This document shows positions 1 through 5,157 of a stretch of 7,490 nt of DNA, in pieces. The notes beneath the pieces are model-generated. The model was not told where the DNA came from. It did no database searches and saw nothing but the letters and a program-made list of their open reading frames with translations. The stretch is taken from NCBI GenBank assembly GCA_029941485.1, contig JAPYOZ010000041.1:1-7490 (forward strand). Reading direction: 5' to 3'. A program made the translations under genes and the position numbers. The stretch is from Gammaproteobacteria bacterium. GTDB lineage: Bacteria; Pseudomonadota; Gammaproteobacteria; PS1; Pseudothioglobaceae. Each line of letters starts with the position of its first letter. Position 1 is the stretch's first letter.

Positions 1-27
1 GGGTCCTAACCGATAGACGAAGGCGAC
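1..27 (-). tRNA. tRNA-Glu, 5' part (cut by window edge)
   Basis: Only the 5' portion lies in the window; the 5' end of the RNA is at 27. Read on the minus strand it starts GTCGCCT, followed by TC and a D arm whose stem GTCT/GGAC closes a loop containing GG. The U13-G22 pair in that D stem and the CCTTCGTCTA-type start are typical of bacterial tRNA-Glu. It lies 21 nt downstream of tRNA-Ala on the same strand, so the two are probably cut from one precursor. The anticodon is outside the window, so the Glu assignment rests on the 5' half alone. Confidence 0.8.
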
Positions 28-48
28 ATAACATTTTGTTTTGCTTTT

Positions 49-124
49 TGGTGGAGCTAAGCGGGATCGAACCGCTGACCCCGACACTGCCAGTGTCGTG
101 CTCTCCCAGCTGAGCTATAGCCCC
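49..124 (-). tRNA. tRNA-Ala (anticodon GGC)
   Basis: A complete 76-nt cloverleaf on the minus strand. The acceptor stem GGGGCTA/TAGCTCC contains the G3-U70 wobble that is the classic alanine identity element. The D arm is GCTC/GAGC. The anticodon stem CGACA/TGTCG encloses loop CTGGCAG, giving anticodon GGC (plus-strand positions 89-91), which reads GCC alanine codons. The T arm AGCGG/CCGCT carries a TTCGATC loop. The 3' CCA is encoded in the DNA (49-51). It is the first gene of a tRNA pair with tRNA-Glu and has its own strong promoter about 50 bp upstream. Confidence 0.97.
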
Positions 125-148
125 AATACTACCCCAACGCTACCCCAA
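121..148 (-). repeat. three TTGGGG units at an 11-nt period in the tRNA-Ala leader
   Basis: On the minus strand TTGGGG occurs three times exactly 11 nt apart (plus-strand CCCCAA at 121, 132 and 143). The first two units read TTGGGGTAG. The third runs into the mature 5' end of tRNA-Ala (GGGGCTA), so the leader twice imitates the first bases of the tRNA. It may be a small tandem duplication or a leader structure affecting 5' processing; the role is unknown. Confidence 0.5.
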
Positions 149-174
149 AAACTGGACGCAAGCAAAAGATGTAA

Positions 175-202
175 ATTATAGTCTCTAAGATGAATTAGTC
201 AA
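175..202 (-). promoter_or_regulatory. sigma70-type promoter of the tRNA-Ala/tRNA-Glu unit
   Basis: On the minus strand, TTGACT (-35, plus positions 197-202) is followed after 16 bp by a perfect TATAAT (-10, 175-180). Transcription would start near 168 and give a 5' leader of about 44 nt before tRNA-Ala. Near-consensus boxes fit a stable RNA gene. The bases just after the -10 box are not GC-rich, so the usual stringent-control discriminator is not evident. Confidence 0.8.
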
Positions 203-219
203 GACTAGTTTGGTAAAAT
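191..219 (+). promoter_or_regulatory. candidate promoter of the 248-2982 operon
   Basis: An extended -10 element, TGG followed by TAAAAT (214-219), sits 29 bp before the first start codon. The only -35 candidate at 17-bp spacing is a weak TGAATT (191-196). It overlaps the -35 region of the oppositely oriented tRNA promoter, so the two units start back to back in about 45 bp. The assignment rests on motif resemblance only. Confidence 0.45.
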
Positions 220-247
220 GTTTGCATTGTTTCAATGAAAAACTCTC

Positions 248-970
248 ATGCTAGAAAAAATCTTTACTGAAAAAACCTACACCTTGGAAATTCTTTATCA
301 TGTGGGCACGTATGAAAATTCCATTCATTTTATTTTTGATCACAACTCAAAAACTTGTGCGATTATTGACCCTGCTTGGGAAGCGAATTTGTTTATTAAA
401 AAAATAGCTGACAAGGGCTACACGCTTACTGATATTTGGCTTACTCATTGGCACAATGATCACATGAACGCAGTGGATGAAATTGCCGATAAAACCAATG
501 CAAAAATTACTGCAGGTATTAACGAAATTCCTTATTTACAGATCAATAACCCAATAAATACAGTTGAGGATAATGATGTGATTTATTTGGGAAATACTCA
601 GGCAAAGATTATTAACACCCCTGGACACACCGCTGGTGGTATTTGTTATTTATTGGATGGGCATTTAATTGCAGGTGATAGTTTGTTTGTATACGGCGCA
701 GGGCACTGTGCAATGCCAGGTGCTAATGCAAATGTGTTGTTCCATTCAATGCAAAAATTAAAGCAAGTAGCGGATGAGATATTGTTACATTGTGGACACG
801 ATTACGGCTCAGAGATTACCACCACCATGGCTGAGCAAAAATCAGGTAATCCATTTTTAATGATTGACGACGAGGCTGATTTTGTACGCTATCGTAATCA
901 CATCCACGATGGCTCTCGCACTTACCCAATGCAAGCAATGAGCAAACAGGAAGTTGACGCCCTACTATGA
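248..970 (+). CDS. metallo-beta-lactamase-fold hydrolase, glyoxalase II-like
   Basis: A 240-aa cytoplasmic protein (no signal peptide) of the glyoxalase II/persulfide dioxygenase branch of the metallo-beta-lactamase superfamily. The metal-binding set is complete: THWHNDH at residues 66-72 (His67, His69, Asp71, His72), His127 in TPGHTAGG, Asp144 in GDSLF, and His184 in GHDYG. Relatives hydrolyse thioesters such as S-lactoylglutathione or oxidise glutathione persulfide. The C-terminal part (GHDYG, then EQKSGNPFL around 195-204) is unlike classical GloB, so the substrate is left open. It is the first gene of a tight operon; its stop overlaps the nadD start as ATGA. The 248 ATG is the only good start, with a poor Shine-Dalgarno. 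Family certain, exact reaction not. Confidence 0.85.
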   Translation: MLEKIFTEKTYTLEILYHVGTYENSIHFIFDHNSKTCAIIDPAWEANLFIKKIADKGYTLTDIWLTHWHNDHMNAVDEIADKTNAKITAGINEIPYLQINNPINTVEDNDVIYLGNTQAKIINTPGHTAGGICYLLDGHLIAGDSLFVYGAGHCAMPGANANVLFHSMQKLKQVADEILLHCGHDYGSEITTTMAEQKSGNPFLMIDDEADFVRYRNHIHDGSRTYPMQAMSKQEVDALL

Positions 971-1512
971 TTGGTTTTTTTGGCGGCTCATTTGATCCCA
1001 TTCACTTTGGGCATATTAAGAATGCTATTGCAATCAAAAAAGAATTAAGGCTATCAAACTTATTTTTAATGCCGTGTGCAGCACCAGTACACAAATCTGA
1101 GCTTCGATTTAACACAAAGCAACGGCTAGACATGCTTAATCTTGCTGTCCAAGAATTTGCTGACCTTTCAATCGACACTCGAGAAATTGATAGGCAATCA
1201 GCCTCTTATACCATTGACTCGCTTAAGCAAATTCAACAAGATTATCCCGATGATAAAATCTTCTTTATCATGGGTGCTGATAGTTTTGACAATATCGACA
1301 CTTGGAAGAAATACGAGCAACTAAGTGATTACGCAACCTTAGTAGTATTACCAAGAGTAGGCAGCAACCAAGTAGATGATAAAGGTGTTTATTTTTCCAA
1401 AGTACCGCTGGTTAACATTTCATCTACGCAAATTCGAAGTAAAATAGCCAAACATCAAGATTTGTCTGGCTTACTGCCAGATTCTATTATTCATTACATT
1501 GAGCAATTATGA
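967..1512 (+). CDS. nadD: nicotinate-nucleotide adenylyltransferase NadD
   Basis: A 181-aa cytosolic enzyme that joins ATP and nicotinate mononucleotide to give deamido-NAD, the adenylylation step shared by de novo and salvage NAD synthesis. The nucleotidyltransferase signature is clear: GGSFDPIHFGH at residues 6-16 holds the HxGH motif (His13, His16). MGADSF at 102-107 and ISSTQIR at 151-157 match the conserved substrate-binding and C-terminal motifs. It is somewhat shorter than the E. coli enzyme (about 213 aa), but no motif is missing. The start overlaps the preceding stop and its own stop overlaps the rsfS start (both ATGA), implying translational coupling. Next-door rsfS and rlmH are its usual partners in Gammaproteobacteria. 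Confidence 0.96.
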   Translation: MIGFFGGSFDPIHFGHIKNAIAIKKELRLSNLFLMPCAAPVHKSELRFNTKQRLDMLNLAVQEFADLSIDTREIDRQSASYTIDSLKQIQQDYPDDKIFFIMGADSFDNIDTWKKYEQLSDYATLVVLPRVGSNQVDDKGVYFSKVPLVNISSTQIRSKIAKHQDLSGLLPDSIIHYIEQL

Positions 1513-1847
1513 AACTTACAAAACAACTCAAGGTCGTAACCGACACCATTGAAGAATTAAAAGGTAAGGACATTATCACTTTAAAAGTGTTGGAGCAAAG
1601 TGCGGATATTGAGGCCATTGTTATTACCTCTGGACGCTCAGTTCAGCATGTACGTGGTATCGCTAATAACATTAAAATCGAAGCAAAACGCCTTGGCATG
1701 AAAGTCGTTGGTATTGAAGGCACTGAAACTGGTCATTGGGTGTTGGTTGATTTGGCAGAAGTGGTTGTACACGTGATGACGGAAAAAACTCGGGAATTCT
1801 ACAAGTTGGAAAAACTATGGTCAGGTGCTGAAGGCGCCGAAGAATAA
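1509..1847 (+). CDS. rsfS: ribosomal silencing factor RsfS (Iojap/YbeB family)
   Basis: A 112-aa protein that binds large-subunit protein uL14 (L14) and blocks joining of the 30S and 50S subunits, lowering translation in starvation or stationary phase. The family pattern is intact: an N-terminal helix, the central ADIEAIVITSGRSVQHVRGIA segment at about residues 32-52 (usual form is a T/SGxSxxHV), then GHWVLVDLAEVVVHVM at about 75-90, and the closing TREFYKLEKLW at about 94-104. Length is normal for the family. The ATG overlaps the nadD stop (ATGA), and rlmH follows after 5 nt. The tail after the conserved LEKLW is short and acidic. Confidence 0.95.
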   Translation: MKLTKQLKVVTDTIEELKGKDIITLKVLEQSADIEAIVITSGRSVQHVRGIANNIKIEAKRLGMKVVGIEGTETGHWVLVDLAEVVVHVMTEKTREFYKLEKLWSGAEGAEE

Positions 1848-1852
1848 TCAGT

Positions 1853-2320
1853 GTGAAAATCAAGCTGATTGCAGTTGGTAAAAAAATGCCCGATTGGATA
1901 CAAACCGGCATCAATCACTATCAAAAACAACTGCCCACTTCCCTTAATTTTGAATTAATCACACTTGAGGCGCAAAAACGCAAAGGCAAAAACATTGAAC
2001 AGATCAAAGCACTCGAAGGTGAGCTGCTAATAAAAGCTTCTCAAGGGTCAAATTTAGTGATTGCTTTTGATGAAAAAGGCAAACAGAACAACACCAAAGC
2101 CATTGCCAAAGCCATGGAAAATTGGCAACAAAATGGCGATAACGTGGCACTGCTCATTGGCGGTGCGGATGGCCTAAATGACACCTGCAAACAACACGCT
2201 CATCAGCTTTGGGGTTTGTCAAACTTGACCTTGCCACATTCAATGGCTAGACTATTATCCGTAGAACAAATTTACCGTGCTCATTCATTATTAAATAACC
2301 ATCCATATCATAGGGAGTAA
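1853..2320 (+). CDS. rlmH: 23S rRNA pseudouridine-1915 N3-methyltransferase RlmH
   Basis: A 155-aa SPOUT-class, SAM-dependent methyltransferase that methylates N3 of pseudouridine 1915 in helix 69 of 23S rRNA on assembled 70S ribosomes. The C-terminal trefoil-knot signatures are present: LIGGADGL (101-108) at the cofactor-binding knot, LTLPHSMARLLSVEQIYRA (125-143), and the invariant C-terminus HPYHRE (150-155). Length equals that of the E. coli enzyme. Translation begins with GTG; the next residues KIKLIAVGKKMP match the family N-terminus, which fixes this start. It lies 5 nt after rsfS, and its stop is embedded in the ribosome-binding site of the next gene. Confidence 0.95.
   Translation: MKIKLIAVGKKMPDWIQTGINHYQKQLPTSLNFELITLEAQKRKGKNIEQIKALEGELLIKASQGSNLVIAFDEKGKQNNTKAIAKAMENWQQNGDNVALLIGGADGLNDTCKQHAHQLWGLSNLTLPHSMARLLSVEQIYRAHSLLNNHPYHRE
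2312..2317 (+). promoter_or_regulatory. Shine-Dalgarno of the GST-like gene
   Basis: AGGGAG lies 5 nt before the 2323 ATG and directly abuts the rlmH stop codon (2318-2320). Ribosomes ending rlmH would clear or reuse this site, so the GST-like gene is probably translationally coupled to rlmH. It is the clearest ribosome-binding site in the operon. Confidence 0.7.
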
Positions 2321-2322
2321 AC

Positions 2323-2982
2323 ATGAAATTAGAACTCATCAGCTTTAAACTTTGCCCGTTTGTACAACGTGCCATCATCATCTTAAAAAAACAAAACATC
2401 GATTACGACATAACCTACATCAACCCAATGGATCCGCCCGACTGGTTTAAAGCCATTTCACCAACCGGGCAAGTCCCCCTACTAAAGGCAAATGATGAAA
2501 TTATTTTTGAATCCAGTGTCATTAGTGAATTTGCCAATGACATCAGTGATACTGACTTACACCCAAAAGATGCCATCCAAAAAGCGAAAAACCGTGCGTG
2601 GATTCAGTTTTCATCAAGTATGTTTGATGACTTGTTTAACATTGTAACCGGCGATAAAGACAAATTCAGCGAAGCCAAAGATTCTTTGTTTAAAAAGCTG
2701 TCACGTGTTGAATCCGTAAAAGGCAATGATCCGTTTTTTAATGGTAATAATTTTGCATTAATTGATGCCGCATTTTCGCCATTGTTCATGCGTTTAGCGT
2801 GGATTAATGAATTTACCGACAACGCACTGTCGTTGGCTGAATTTGCCCGTCTATCTGCTTGGAGCAAAGCCGTCTTAGCCGTTAAGGAGGTTAAAGACTC
2901 AGTGGTTGATGGCCTGGATGATGTTTATTATTCTAATATCGAAGGACGAGAGGGTTACTTATCAACCTTATTGGTTGACTAA
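2323..2982 (+). CDS. glutathione S-transferase family protein (omega/SspA-like)
   Basis: A 219-aa cytosolic protein with a two-domain GST layout. The N-terminal thioredoxin-fold domain (about 1-75) has a cysteine active-site motif CPFVQR (Cys11) like omega-class GSTs, SPTGQVPLL with the conserved cis-proline (about Pro52), and ESSVI (64-68), which in this family contacts the glutathione gamma-glutamyl group. The all-helical C-terminal domain (about 85-210) contains FALIDAAFSPL (144-154), the N-capping-box region with Asp148. A cysteine active site suggests thiol transfer, dehydroascorbate or glutathionyl reduction, or a non-enzymatic role as in SspA; the partner is unknown and no sspB is adjacent. 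It is the last gene of the operon, and its stop overlaps that of convergent arsC by 4 nt. Confidence 0.85.
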   Translation: MKLELISFKLCPFVQRAIIILKKQNIDYDITYINPMDPPDWFKAISPTGQVPLLKANDEIIFESSVISEFANDISDTDLHPKDAIQKAKNRAWIQFSSSMFDDLFNIVTGDKDKFSEAKDSLFKKLSRVESVKGNDPFFNGNNFALIDAAFSPLFMRLAWINEFTDNALSLAEFARLSAWSKAVLAVKEVKDSVVDGLDDVYYSNIEGREGYLSTLLVD

Positions 2983-3326
2983 ATAATACTCAACACATTT
3001 TCAGGCGGTCGAGCAATCACAATGCCCTTGTCAGTTTTGACAATCGGACGCTCAATCAAAATTGGATTATCAATCATTGCCTGAATCAAATCATCTTCAC
3101 TGAGCGATTCATCGTCTAAGTTGTTTTCTTTGTAAGGCGCTTCAAATGTGCGCATTAAAGATCTGGCACCCATGTTGAGTTGGTTCAGTAAATCTTTTAA
3201 CTCATCCACGCTCGGGGTATTTTCTAGATATTTAATTACTTCAAAATCCACACCTTTTTCTTCTAAAATGGATAGAGTTGTTCTGCACTTTGAGCACTTT
3301 GGATTGTAAAAAATTACCGTTGACAT
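2979..3326 (-). CDS. arsC: ArsC-family arsenate reductase (glutaredoxin-coupled type)
   Basis: A 115-aa thioredoxin-superfamily protein. The frame is open 56 codons further upstream, but that extension lacks family similarity and overlaps tlpA; the ATG at 3326 gives MSTVIFYNPKCSKCRTT, the usual N-terminus. Family catalytic residues are all present: Cys11 in NPKCSKC, Arg59 in SLMRT, Arg93 in ERPIV and Arg106 in ARPPE. They correspond to Cys12, Arg60, Arg94 and Arg107 of plasmid-type E. coli ArsC, which reduces arsenate to arsenite with glutathione and glutaredoxin. No arsR or arsB pump gene is nearby, so this is a chromosomal housekeeping-type copy whose arsenic role is inferred. An AAGG Shine-Dalgarno lies 9 nt upstream. 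The TAG stop overlaps the preceding convergent gene by 4 nt. Confidence 0.88.
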   Translation of the reverse strand: MSTVIFYNPKCSKCRTTLSILEEKGVDFEVIKYLENTPSVDELKDLLNQLNMGARSLMRTFEAPYKENNLDDESLSEDDLIQAMIDNPILIERPIVKTDKGIVIARPPENVLSII

Positions 3327-3339
3327 ACTGATGAACCTT

Positions 3340-3867
3340 ATGAAAAAAATTCTTATTATACTCTGTCTTTTTTTGCCGTTAAGCGCCGTACAAGCAATTA
3401 CCATTAGTGAAATTGTCGACTCTGCAAGCTCCCTTTGGCAGCAACAAAAATCACAAAAAGTAACGAAATTCTCACTAACCGACACTAAAGGCAATGTTCA
3501 CACTGATGAATCCACTAAAGGAAAATATTTAGTGGTTAATTTTTGGGCCACTTGGTGTCCGCCTTGCTTAAAAGAGATTCCTGCCTTTGTTGAGTTTTAC
3601 GACAATCATGCCGATAAAGTTCAAATACTGGGTTTGGATTACGAACAAGCTGATAAGACTGCGATCTCTGAATTTACTGACACCTTTATGGTTAACTACC
3701 CCATTGTCTTGTTTGATGATAAAAACGGCCCTCAGTTCAGTAATTTTGGTGAGATTATAGGAATGCCAACTACTTATATCTACAATCCAAAGGGTGAATT
3801 GGTTGATTTTCACATGGGCGAGATTGACATCCAAACCCTGAAGAAAACTATCCTATCCAAGCCTTAA
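3340..3867 (+). CDS. TlpA-like periplasmic thioredoxin-family protein
   Basis: A 175-aa secreted or membrane-tethered thiol-disulfide protein. The first 19 residues, MKKILIILCLFLPLSAVQA, form a Sec signal peptide with a VQA cleavage site; Cys9 lies in the core without a lipobox, so it is not a lipoprotein. The mature part has a TlpA/ResA-type fold: FWATWCPPC (catalytic Cys73 and Cys76) and GMPTTYIYNPKGELV with cis-Pro143. Such proteins reduce disulfides in the periplasm, for example in cytochrome c or copper-site assembly, but no client gene is adjacent. An in-frame ATG at 3331 would add MNL; 3340 is preferred because the KK-plus-hydrophobic start is canonical. The 3' end overlaps convergent epmB by 20 nt. 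No strong Shine-Dalgarno is seen. Confidence 0.87.
   Translation: MKKILIILCLFLPLSAVQAITISEIVDSASSLWQQQKSQKVTKFSLTDTKGNVHTDESTKGKYLVVNFWATWCPPCLKEIPAFVEFYDNHADKVQILGLDYEQADKTAISEFTDTFMVNYPIVLFDDKNGPQFSNFGEIIGMPTTYIYNPKGELVDFHMGEIDIQTLKKTILSKP
3355..3382 (-). promoter_or_regulatory. promoter of arsC inside the tlpA-like signal-peptide codons
   Basis: On the minus strand TTAACG (-35, plus positions 3377-3382) is followed after 16 bp by a perfect TATAAT (-10, 3355-3360). The predicted start is near 3348, giving a leader of about 22 nt before the arsC ATG, which includes its AAGG ribosome-binding site. The whole promoter lies within codons for the hydrophobic signal peptide of the divergent thioredoxin gene. 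Confidence 0.65.
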
Positions 3868-4789
3868 ATTCTCCATTTTCATCACGTACTAATCTTGGCA
3901 CTAAATAACCACTAAGATTTTTTTTCAGCTGTTGGTGTAATTCTTTTGCGCATTCATCATCAACCAAAAAATGCTCTGCACCACTGACTTTATCAAGCAA
4001 GTGCAGATAATACGGCAACACACCGGCATCAAACAATCGAAGTGAAAGATCGCTTAATGCTTGGACTGAATCATTCACCCCTTTTAATAAAACAGATTGA
4101 TTAAGCAAGGTAACTTGCTTTAACTTATTGATGCGTTTTACAAATTCACCGGACAGTTCATTGGCATGATTTGAATGCAAAACTACCACAACATTAAGCT
4201 TACTGCTGTTTAACAATTTTACCAATTGATCGGTAATTCTACTGGGTGTAACCACTAAAGTCCTAGAATGAATTCTGAGTGTCTTAATGTGAGGTATTTG
4301 CTCAATGTTAGAGATTAGCCAATGCAGTTTATCGTCGCTTAAGCTTAATTGATCTCCACCACTTAAAATAACTTCATTGATGTCCGTGTGCTGATGAATG
4401 TAATTTTTAATCGAATTCCAATTGTTTATCGCATCGTGCGATGCGTAGTCAAAATTTTGACGAAAACAATACTGACAATGAATTGTGCAAACCCTTGTGG
4501 TAATCAGTAACACTCTATTAGGGTATTTATGGATTAATCCATTTACCGGTGAGTGCTTTTCATCTGCTAGTGGAGACGGATTGAAGTCAAGACCCTTAAT
4601 CAAAGAATGAGAGTTGGCAACTTGTTTTAACAAAGGATCATCAGGATTACTCTTATCAATTAAATTAGCAAACTCCAATGGAACTTTAATTGGGAATGAT
4701 TGATCTTTAAATGCAGTGGTTTGAAAGAAATTATTACACTGCTTTGCGTCTTTTAGTGCATGCCTTGAATTGTATTGCCAATGGTTCAT
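3848..4789 (-). CDS. epmB: elongation factor P (R)-beta-lysylation lysine 2,3-aminomutase EpmB
   Basis: A 313-aa radical-SAM, PLP-dependent enzyme that converts (S)-alpha-lysine to (R)-beta-lysine, which EpmA attaches to elongation factor P to relieve stalling at polyproline. The [4Fe-4S] motif is CTIHCQYCFR (Cys101, Cys105, Cys108), followed by ILSGGDQL (141-148) and the EpmB-typical SNPDDPLLKQV (47-57), TLLNQSVLLKGVND (227-240) and LPYYLHLLDKVSGAEHF (258-274). E. coli EpmB is about 342 aa; this one is shorter mostly at the N-terminus and at the very end, which stops at GEFKAWIG. Lys309 there would have to serve as the PLP lysine that the longer C-terminus supplies elsewhere (inference). The gene is separated from efp and epmA within this window. 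No Shine-Dalgarno is visible before the ATG. Confidence 0.92.
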   Translation of the reverse strand: MNHWQYNSRHALKDAKQCNNFFQTTAFKDQSFPIKVPLEFANLIDKSNPDDPLLKQVANSHSLIKGLDFNPSPLADEKHSPVNGLIHKYPNRVLLITTRVCTIHCQYCFRQNFDYASHDAINNWNSIKNYIHQHTDINEVILSGGDQLSLSDDKLHWLISNIEQIPHIKTLRIHSRTLVVTPSRITDQLVKLLNSSKLNVVVVLHSNHANELSGEFVKRINKLKQVTLLNQSVLLKGVNDSVQALSDLSLRLFDAGVLPYYLHLLDKVSGAEHFLVDDECAKELHQQLKKNLSGYLVPRLVRDENGEFKAWIG

Positions 4790-4800
4790 ATTTTGGACGT

Positions 4801-4824
4801 AAAAAAAGCCCCAAAAGGGGCTTT
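4801..4824 (-). terminator. rho-independent terminator of the small acidic-protein gene
   Basis: A perfect 8-bp stem AAAGCCCC/GGGGCTTT (4805-4812 with 4817-4824) closes a 4-nt loop. Read on the minus strand it is followed by a run of seven T (the last stem bases plus 4801-4804), which makes it a strong intrinsic terminator 20 nt after the stop of the 61-aa gene. It ends only 11 nt before the epmB start codon. On the plus strand the following sequence is TTTATATT, so weaker bidirectional action is possible. Confidence 0.85.
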
Positions 4825-4852
4825 ATATTATCGCTACTAAATCTTAACAGAA
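4825..4852 (-). promoter_or_regulatory. candidate epmB promoter overlapping the terminator
   Basis: On the minus strand TTCTGT (plus positions 4847-4852) and TAATAT (4825-4830) are separated by 16 bp. Start would fall near 4818, inside the 5' arm of the terminator hairpin, so an epmB transcript would lack the full stem and escape termination. This is a motif-based guess, proposed because the terminator otherwise cuts epmB off from any upstream promoter. Confidence 0.3.
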
Positions 4853-5029
4853 GTTAGAGAAGTTTTCATCGGTGTGTCCTTTGCCATCTTCAAAACCAGC
4901 TTCCCATTCGTCAGTAATTCTTTGTTCTTCGATTTCAGGATTATTTAAAAAACCAGCTACCCAACCTTGAATGTAGTTGTCATTAACACCCATTTCTTCC
5001 ATTTTCTTAACACCTTCGTAGTAAGTCAT
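4844..5029 (-). CDS. small acidic protein with WxAGF repeat (RMF-like?)
   Basis: A 61-aa protein, strongly acidic (14 Asp/Glu against 4 Lys/Arg), with no signal peptide or membrane segment. It has an internal near-repeat 19 residues apart: GWVAGFLNN (22-30) and EWEAGFEDG (41-49). A single Cys is the last residue (61). The layout Gly-aromatic-x-Ala-Gly, then Asn-Pro, Arg, and Trp-x-x-Gly-aromatic-x-acidic resembles the ribosome modulation factor family, but RMF is basic, so the likeness may be superficial; function is otherwise unknown. It is very likely real: a consensus AAGGAG lies 8 nt before the ATG, there is a dedicated promoter region, and a strong terminator follows. These signals suggest a well-expressed monocistronic gene. 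Confidence 0.8.
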   Translation of the reverse strand: MTYYEGVKKMEEMGVNDNYIQGWVAGFLNNPEIEEQRITDEWEAGFEDGKGHTDENFSNFC

Positions 5030-5037
5030 TACTGATA

Positions 5038-5043
5038 CTCCTT
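5038..5043 (-). promoter_or_regulatory. strong Shine-Dalgarno of the 61-aa protein gene
   Basis: AAGGAG on the minus strand, 8 nt before the ATG at 5029. It is the closest match to consensus in the window and fixes the start. It also supports this short gene being truly translated. Confidence 0.85.
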
Positions 5044-5062
5044 AAAATTTACAATAATAATG

Positions 5063-5093
5063 TTTATAATTTCATACTCTTAAATCAAGTCAA
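5063..5093 (-). promoter_or_regulatory. promoter region of the 61-aa protein gene
   Basis: On the minus strand TTGACT (-35, plus 5088-5093) is followed after 19 bp by TATAAA (5063-5068), or after 18 bp by TTATAA. Spacing is at the long end of the sigma70 range. The leader would be about 25 nt and ends with the AAGGAG site. Confidence 0.55.
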
Positions 5094-5096
5094 AAA

Positions 5097-5126
5097 TTGA
5101 CAGACATAAGCGAAAGGTAATATTAT
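5097..5126 (+). promoter_or_regulatory. uvrD promoter
   Basis: A perfect TTGACA (-35, 5097-5102) and TATTAT (-10, 5121-5126) are separated by 18 bp, predicting a start near 5133 and a leader of about 25 nt. The -35 is 3 bp from the -35 of the divergent small gene. No LexA-type CTGT-N8-ACAG box was found around it, unlike the SOS-regulated E. coli uvrD. Confidence 0.65.
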
Positions 5127-5157
5127 AACCATTTAAAACTAACAAGCAAGAAAAATC

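Noticed and set aside
816..1001. Minus-strand 61-codon ORF across the end of the hydrolase gene
   Set aside because: It is antisense to two well-supported genes, has no recognisable motif and no ribosome-binding signal.
2604..2867. Minus-strand 87-codon ORF inside the GST-like gene
   Set aside because: It is a shadow frame of a confidently identified gene with no family features.
3331..3339. Lipoprotein signal in the TlpA-like protein (Cys near the N-terminus)
   Set aside because: The cysteine is preceded by Leu-Ile-Ile-Leu, not by a small residue at -1 as a lipobox requires; a normal VQA signal-peptidase site follows.
3327..3494. 56-codon N-terminal extension of the arsC frame
   Set aside because: It is open only because it is antisense to the tlpA-like gene; the ArsC family begins at the internal MSTVIFYNPKC, which has its own ribosome-binding site and promoter.
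5082..5103. Possible LexA box before uvrD (CTGTCAATTTTTGACT on the minus strand)
   Set aside because: The right half reads GACT rather than ACAG, so it does not match CTGT-N8-ACAG; it is better explained by the two facing -35 boxes.
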